Shown here: in pieces, positions 57,845 to 60,008 of the stretch
How the letters are laid out: each line of letters begins with the position of its first letter
Position numbering within the stretch: the first letter of the stretch is position 1
NCBI GenBank assembly: GCA_017411805.1
Contig: JAFQPI010000007.1
Coordinates: 1-60,008, forward strand
Direction of reading: 5' to 3'
Source of the DNA: Clostridia bacterium
GTDB taxonomy: Bacteria > Bacillota > Clostridia > Oscillospirales > CAG-272
DNA: 60,008 nucleotides
Notes under the pieces: model-generated
Seen by the model: only the letters and a program-made list of their open reading frames with translations
The model's database searches: none
What the model was told of the DNA's origin: nothing
Translations under genes and position numbers: made by a program

Positions 57845-59479
57845 TCACTTTTTGCCGCGAAGACGCTCCATAATGCGGTTGCCGCCCCTGCCGAAATAGT
57901 CGTGCAGAGTGAGATATTCGGCGTAGAGCGCGTCATAGCGAGCAATATTATCCTTGTTCGGGTAGTAGATCTTGAAATTGCTGTCCGACATTGAGTCGAT
58001 CGCGTTTTCGATACCCGCGGCGGATGCGGCATTGATCGCGGAGCCGAGGGCGGGTGCTTGCGCGCACCAGCTTGCCTTGATCGGAAGACCGATGACGTCC
58101 GCGTAGATCTGCATAAGGAGTGGATTTTTTCCTACGATCCCACCGCAGGCGCGGATCTCATCGACGGGAACGCCGCTTGCACGGTATTCCTCGATCACTC
58201 GCCGGGCACCGAAAGCGGTTGCCTCGATGAGGGCGCGGTACATCTGCTCGGGTCGGGTCGAGATCGTGATGCCGATAAAGAGCCCCGAAAGATAGGGGTT
58301 CGCAAGGCAGGATTTGTTACCCTTGAGCCAATCGAGAGCCATAACTCCGCCCGCGCCCGGCTCGAGAAGAGATGCCTTTTCTGTCAGAAGCTGTTGGATT
58401 CCCATTCCGCGCTCGGAAGCCTCTTTTTCATAGTGGGCGGGAACGCAGTTTTCGGCAAACCAGCCGAATGAGTCGCCGACGCTCGTAAGACCCGAGGCGT
58501 AGCCCCATAAGTCCTTGCGGTAGATGTCGGGAAGTGAAGCGGTGACGCCCGAGACCGAATGACCCTCGCGGCTCATCAGCATCATTCCCATAGAGGTGCC
58601 TATGATCATGATCATTATGCCCTCTCGCGTGATACCGAGGGCGGAGATCGGCGAATAGGAATCGGCTGTTCCGACGGAAACGGCAATTCCCGCTTGGAGC
58701 CCGAGGATCTCAGCCATTTCGGAGCAGAGCGAACCCGCGCGCTCGCCCGGGAATGCGATGACCTTTTCGGCAAATCCGTCGGTAAGCTTATTCGGCAGTT
58801 CCGCAAGATCTTGATGAATTGCAGACAAAAATTCCTTGTCGGGGTATCCGTTGTCATAAAAAGCCTTTGCCTTCATAAGCGGGAGGCTGAAGGTCGGAGT
58901 GCCCGTCAGAAGCGAGCTAAGGTAGTCCATCACCTCAACGAAAGCCGTAGCCTCGTCGTAGATCTCGCGGTCGCGCTCAAATACCTCAACGACCTTCGAG
59001 AGCAGACATTCGGGCGAGACGGTGCCGCCGTACCACTCGGGGTAGGGACTCTTCTGCTCGCGGCAGATGCGAAGGATCTTTTCTGCCTGGGGCGCGGCGC
59101 CGTGATGCTTCCACATCTTCATCCAGGCGTGCGGACGGCTTACGAAAGAATCCTTCTCGCAGAGAGGAATGAAATTTTTATCGATCGGAAGAACTGTACT
59201 TGCCGTGGTGTCGATCGCAATGCCAATGATGTCCGCGGGATCGCACTTTGCCGCAAGCTCGCGGACGACCGCGATCATCGATTCGCGAAAATCTGCGGGG
59301 GACTGCAGGCAAAAATCACCTTGGAGCGGCGTTCCGTCGGGCAGAGCCTCGCTCATGACCGCGTGCGGGTACGCCATCGAAGCCTCCGCCGCGATAGAGC
59401 CGTCTTTCACGTCAACGAGCACGCCACGGCATGAAAGCGACCCGAAATCGAGACCTATTGTGTACTTTATATCACTCAT
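57845..59479 (-). CDS. araB: FGGY-family carbohydrate kinase, ribulokinase-like
   Basis: 544 residues from the ATG at 59479 with AAGGAAA upstream; a longer start at 59599 would translate a heptamer repeat and is discarded. YTIGLDFGSLSCRGVLVD is the ATP-binding start, IAIDTTASTVLPID, GTADSYSPISALGI and IIGTSMGMMLM follow, and the C-terminal actin-like half has ACGGIVGKNPLLMQIYADVIGLPI. These features and the length match ribulokinase, which phosphorylates ribulose in arabinose use. No other arabinose gene is visible in the window, so the assignment to L-ribulose is not certain. Confidence 0.85.
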   Translation of the reverse strand: MSDIKYTIGLDFGSLSCRGVLVDVKDGSIAAEASMAYPHAVMSEALPDGTPLQGDFCLQSPADFRESMIAVVRELAAKCDPADIIGIAIDTTASTVLPIDKNFIPLCEKDSFVSRPHAWMKMWKHHGAAPQAEKILRICREQKSPYPEWYGGTVSPECLLSKVVEVFERDREIYDEATAFVEVMDYLSSLLTGTPTFSLPLMKAKAFYDNGYPDKEFLSAIHQDLAELPNKLTDGFAEKVIAFPGERAGSLCSEMAEILGLQAGIAVSVGTADSYSPISALGITREGIMIMIIGTSMGMMLMSREGHSVSGVTASLPDIYRKDLWGYASGLTSVGDSFGWFAENCVPAHYEKEASERGMGIQQLLTEKASLLEPGAGGVMALDWLKGNKSCLANPYLSGLFIGITISTRPEQMYRALIEATAFGARRVIEEYRASGVPVDEIRACGGIVGKNPLLMQIYADVIGLPIKASWCAQAPALGSAINAASAAGIENAIDSMSDSNFKIYYPNKDNIARYDALYAEYLTLHDYFGRGGNRIMERLRGKK

Positions 59480-60008
59480 TTTATTGTTTCCTTTTGATTT
59501 GGTGACTTTATTATAGCGCAAAATGGGGGAAATGTCAAGAAGGAGGAACGAGTGAGGAATGCAAAAATCAGAATGCAAAATGCAGAATGCAGAATGCAAA
59601 ATTGAGGTAGCTTTTCGAGCGTTGCTCGAAAAGCAAATACGATAATTCTGTTTTGTTTTAATAATCCTTTGTCAGGTTTAAACCTATAATAAGTAAATAG
59701 AAAAATCGAGATGTAATGAAGCAAAAACTTCAAAACATCCCGATTTTATTATTTATTTTTTTGCAAAACTTCAGTTTATTACAATGCAATAGCCGAAGAG
59801 AGCCGAACACATAAGGTTTTCATCGGCAAATATCCGCATATACTGCAGAAAAAATCCTCGTAAGATTAATATCTTGCATCGAATTTTTTCTTTGTCTATC
59901 CGAATATTTGCTCGATGAAAACTGCTTCGCACTCTCCGGCGAATAAATTTTTGATGGATTTTGGTGGGATGTAGGGAAGCAAGGTATTAACCTTGCGAGA
60001 TATATCAC
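59480..60008. other. Intergenic region of about 530 bp with heptamer tract and terminator-like stems
   Basis: It contains a TGCARAA heptamer tract (59569-59604), a GCTTTTCGAGC/GCTCGAAAAGC stem (59612-59636), an AAATCGAGATGT/ACATCCCGATTTT stem (about 59702-59746), and A/T-rich DNA to the window edge. No clear gene is seen apart from a weak partial frame at the end. Confidence 0.7.
59820..60008 (-). CDS. Possible partial reading frame at window edge, unknown
   Basis: A frame of 62 codons runs in from the right edge on the minus strand and stops at 59820. It is basic and Ser-rich and matches no family I recognise. It may be the end of a gene or, given repeats nearby, non-coding repeat DNA. A GCAAGGT/ACCTTGC dyad lies within it near 59979-59996. 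Confidence 0.25.
   Translation of the reverse strand: MIYLARLIPCFPTSHQNPSKIYSPESAKQFSSSKYSDRQRKNSMQDINLTRIFSAVYADICR

Noticed and set aside
59480-59599. N-terminal extension of the FGGY kinase frame (HSAFCILHSDFC-type start)
   Set aside because: The extension is a translation of heptamer repeat DNA; AAGGAAA and the family start pattern place the start at 59479.
1-60008. tRNA, rRNA, complete transposase or integrase genes
   Set aside because: I looked for cloverleaf patterns, rRNA segments and transposase motifs while reading and found none that I could support; a dedicated tRNAscan-type search was not possible here.

Overview
The window looks like chromosome of an uncultured gut or rumen Clostridia/Oscillospirales-type Firmicute. 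Supporting signs are AGGAGG-type ribosome sites, sigma-A promoters with TTGACA/TATAAT boxes, intrinsic terminators, a lysine riboswitch and a purine riboswitch in Firmicute style, ECF sigma/membrane-protein pairs, an archaeal-type AspRS, a dapA-dapB-ddh lysine route and dockerin-bearing secreted proteins. Most genes look about 50% GC. The flippase/acetyltransferase genes (6.9-9.0 kb), the DUF3990/DUF3791 cassette (19.1-20.1 kb) and the DUF234 ATPase (21.7-23.2 kb) look clearly more AT-rich by eye, suggesting acquired segments.

Layout: 0-6.8 kb, three consecutive secreted proteins with CxxC repeat modules, two ending in dockerins, two starting with a cohesin-like beta domain, and the largest ending in cell-wall-binding-like repeats. 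6.9-9.9 kb, polysaccharide flippase, hexapeptide acyltransferase, inositol-monophosphatase-family enzyme. 9.9-13.6 kb, a divergent RpiB-like isomerase and an OPA-type transporter/SGNH hydrolase/M20 peptidase operon. 13.6-15.5 kb, a purine riboswitch with an overlapping terminator, then a TGS-type nucleoside kinase. 15.9-19.1 kb (minus), ECF sigma + membrane partner, and DtxR regulator + lipoprotein. 19.1-20.1 kb, a three-gene ART-like/DUF3791 cassette. 20.2-26.5 kb, AspRS, DUF234 ATPase, PlsC with zinc ribbon, lipid kinase, YwaF-like membrane protein. 26.5-30.9 kb (minus), membrane-anchored McrB-like AAA+ ATPase, DUF2357-like protein and YdcF-like protein. 31.0-34.1 kb (minus), dapA-dapB-ddh under a lysine riboswitch, with a repeat and a second promoter between switch and genes. 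34.3-39.6 kb, a second ECF sigma with an LRR-bearing membrane partner and two lipoproteins. 39.7-47.1 kb, acyl-CoA synthetase, Na/Ca antiporter, PHP phosphoesterase, a tiny Cys-rich membrane peptide, amidohydrolase, second lipid kinase, beta-lactamase-fold hydrolase. 47.2-52.8 kb, lipoate ligase divergent from a four-gene 2-oxoacid dehydrogenase operon. 52.8-59.5 kb, histidine phosphatase, SDR oxidoreductase, LacI regulator divergent from an alkaline-phosphatase-superfamily phosphodiesterase, HTH membrane protein, FGGY sugar kinase.

The window is also rich in small intergenic repeats of at least three families: a CACTTGTAAAAC stem element (three copies), 7-nt-period TGCARAR/TGAAWAA tracts (five loci), and a 22-23 nt array of GTTAA-linked mini-hairpins. 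Leading candidates for undescribed biology are the cohesin/dockerin/CxxC surface cluster, the McrB-TM/DUF2357/YdcF operon, the purine riboswitch wired as a probable ON switch in front of a nucleoside kinase, the DUF3990/DUF3791 cassette, and the E2 protein that has lost its catalytic histidine.
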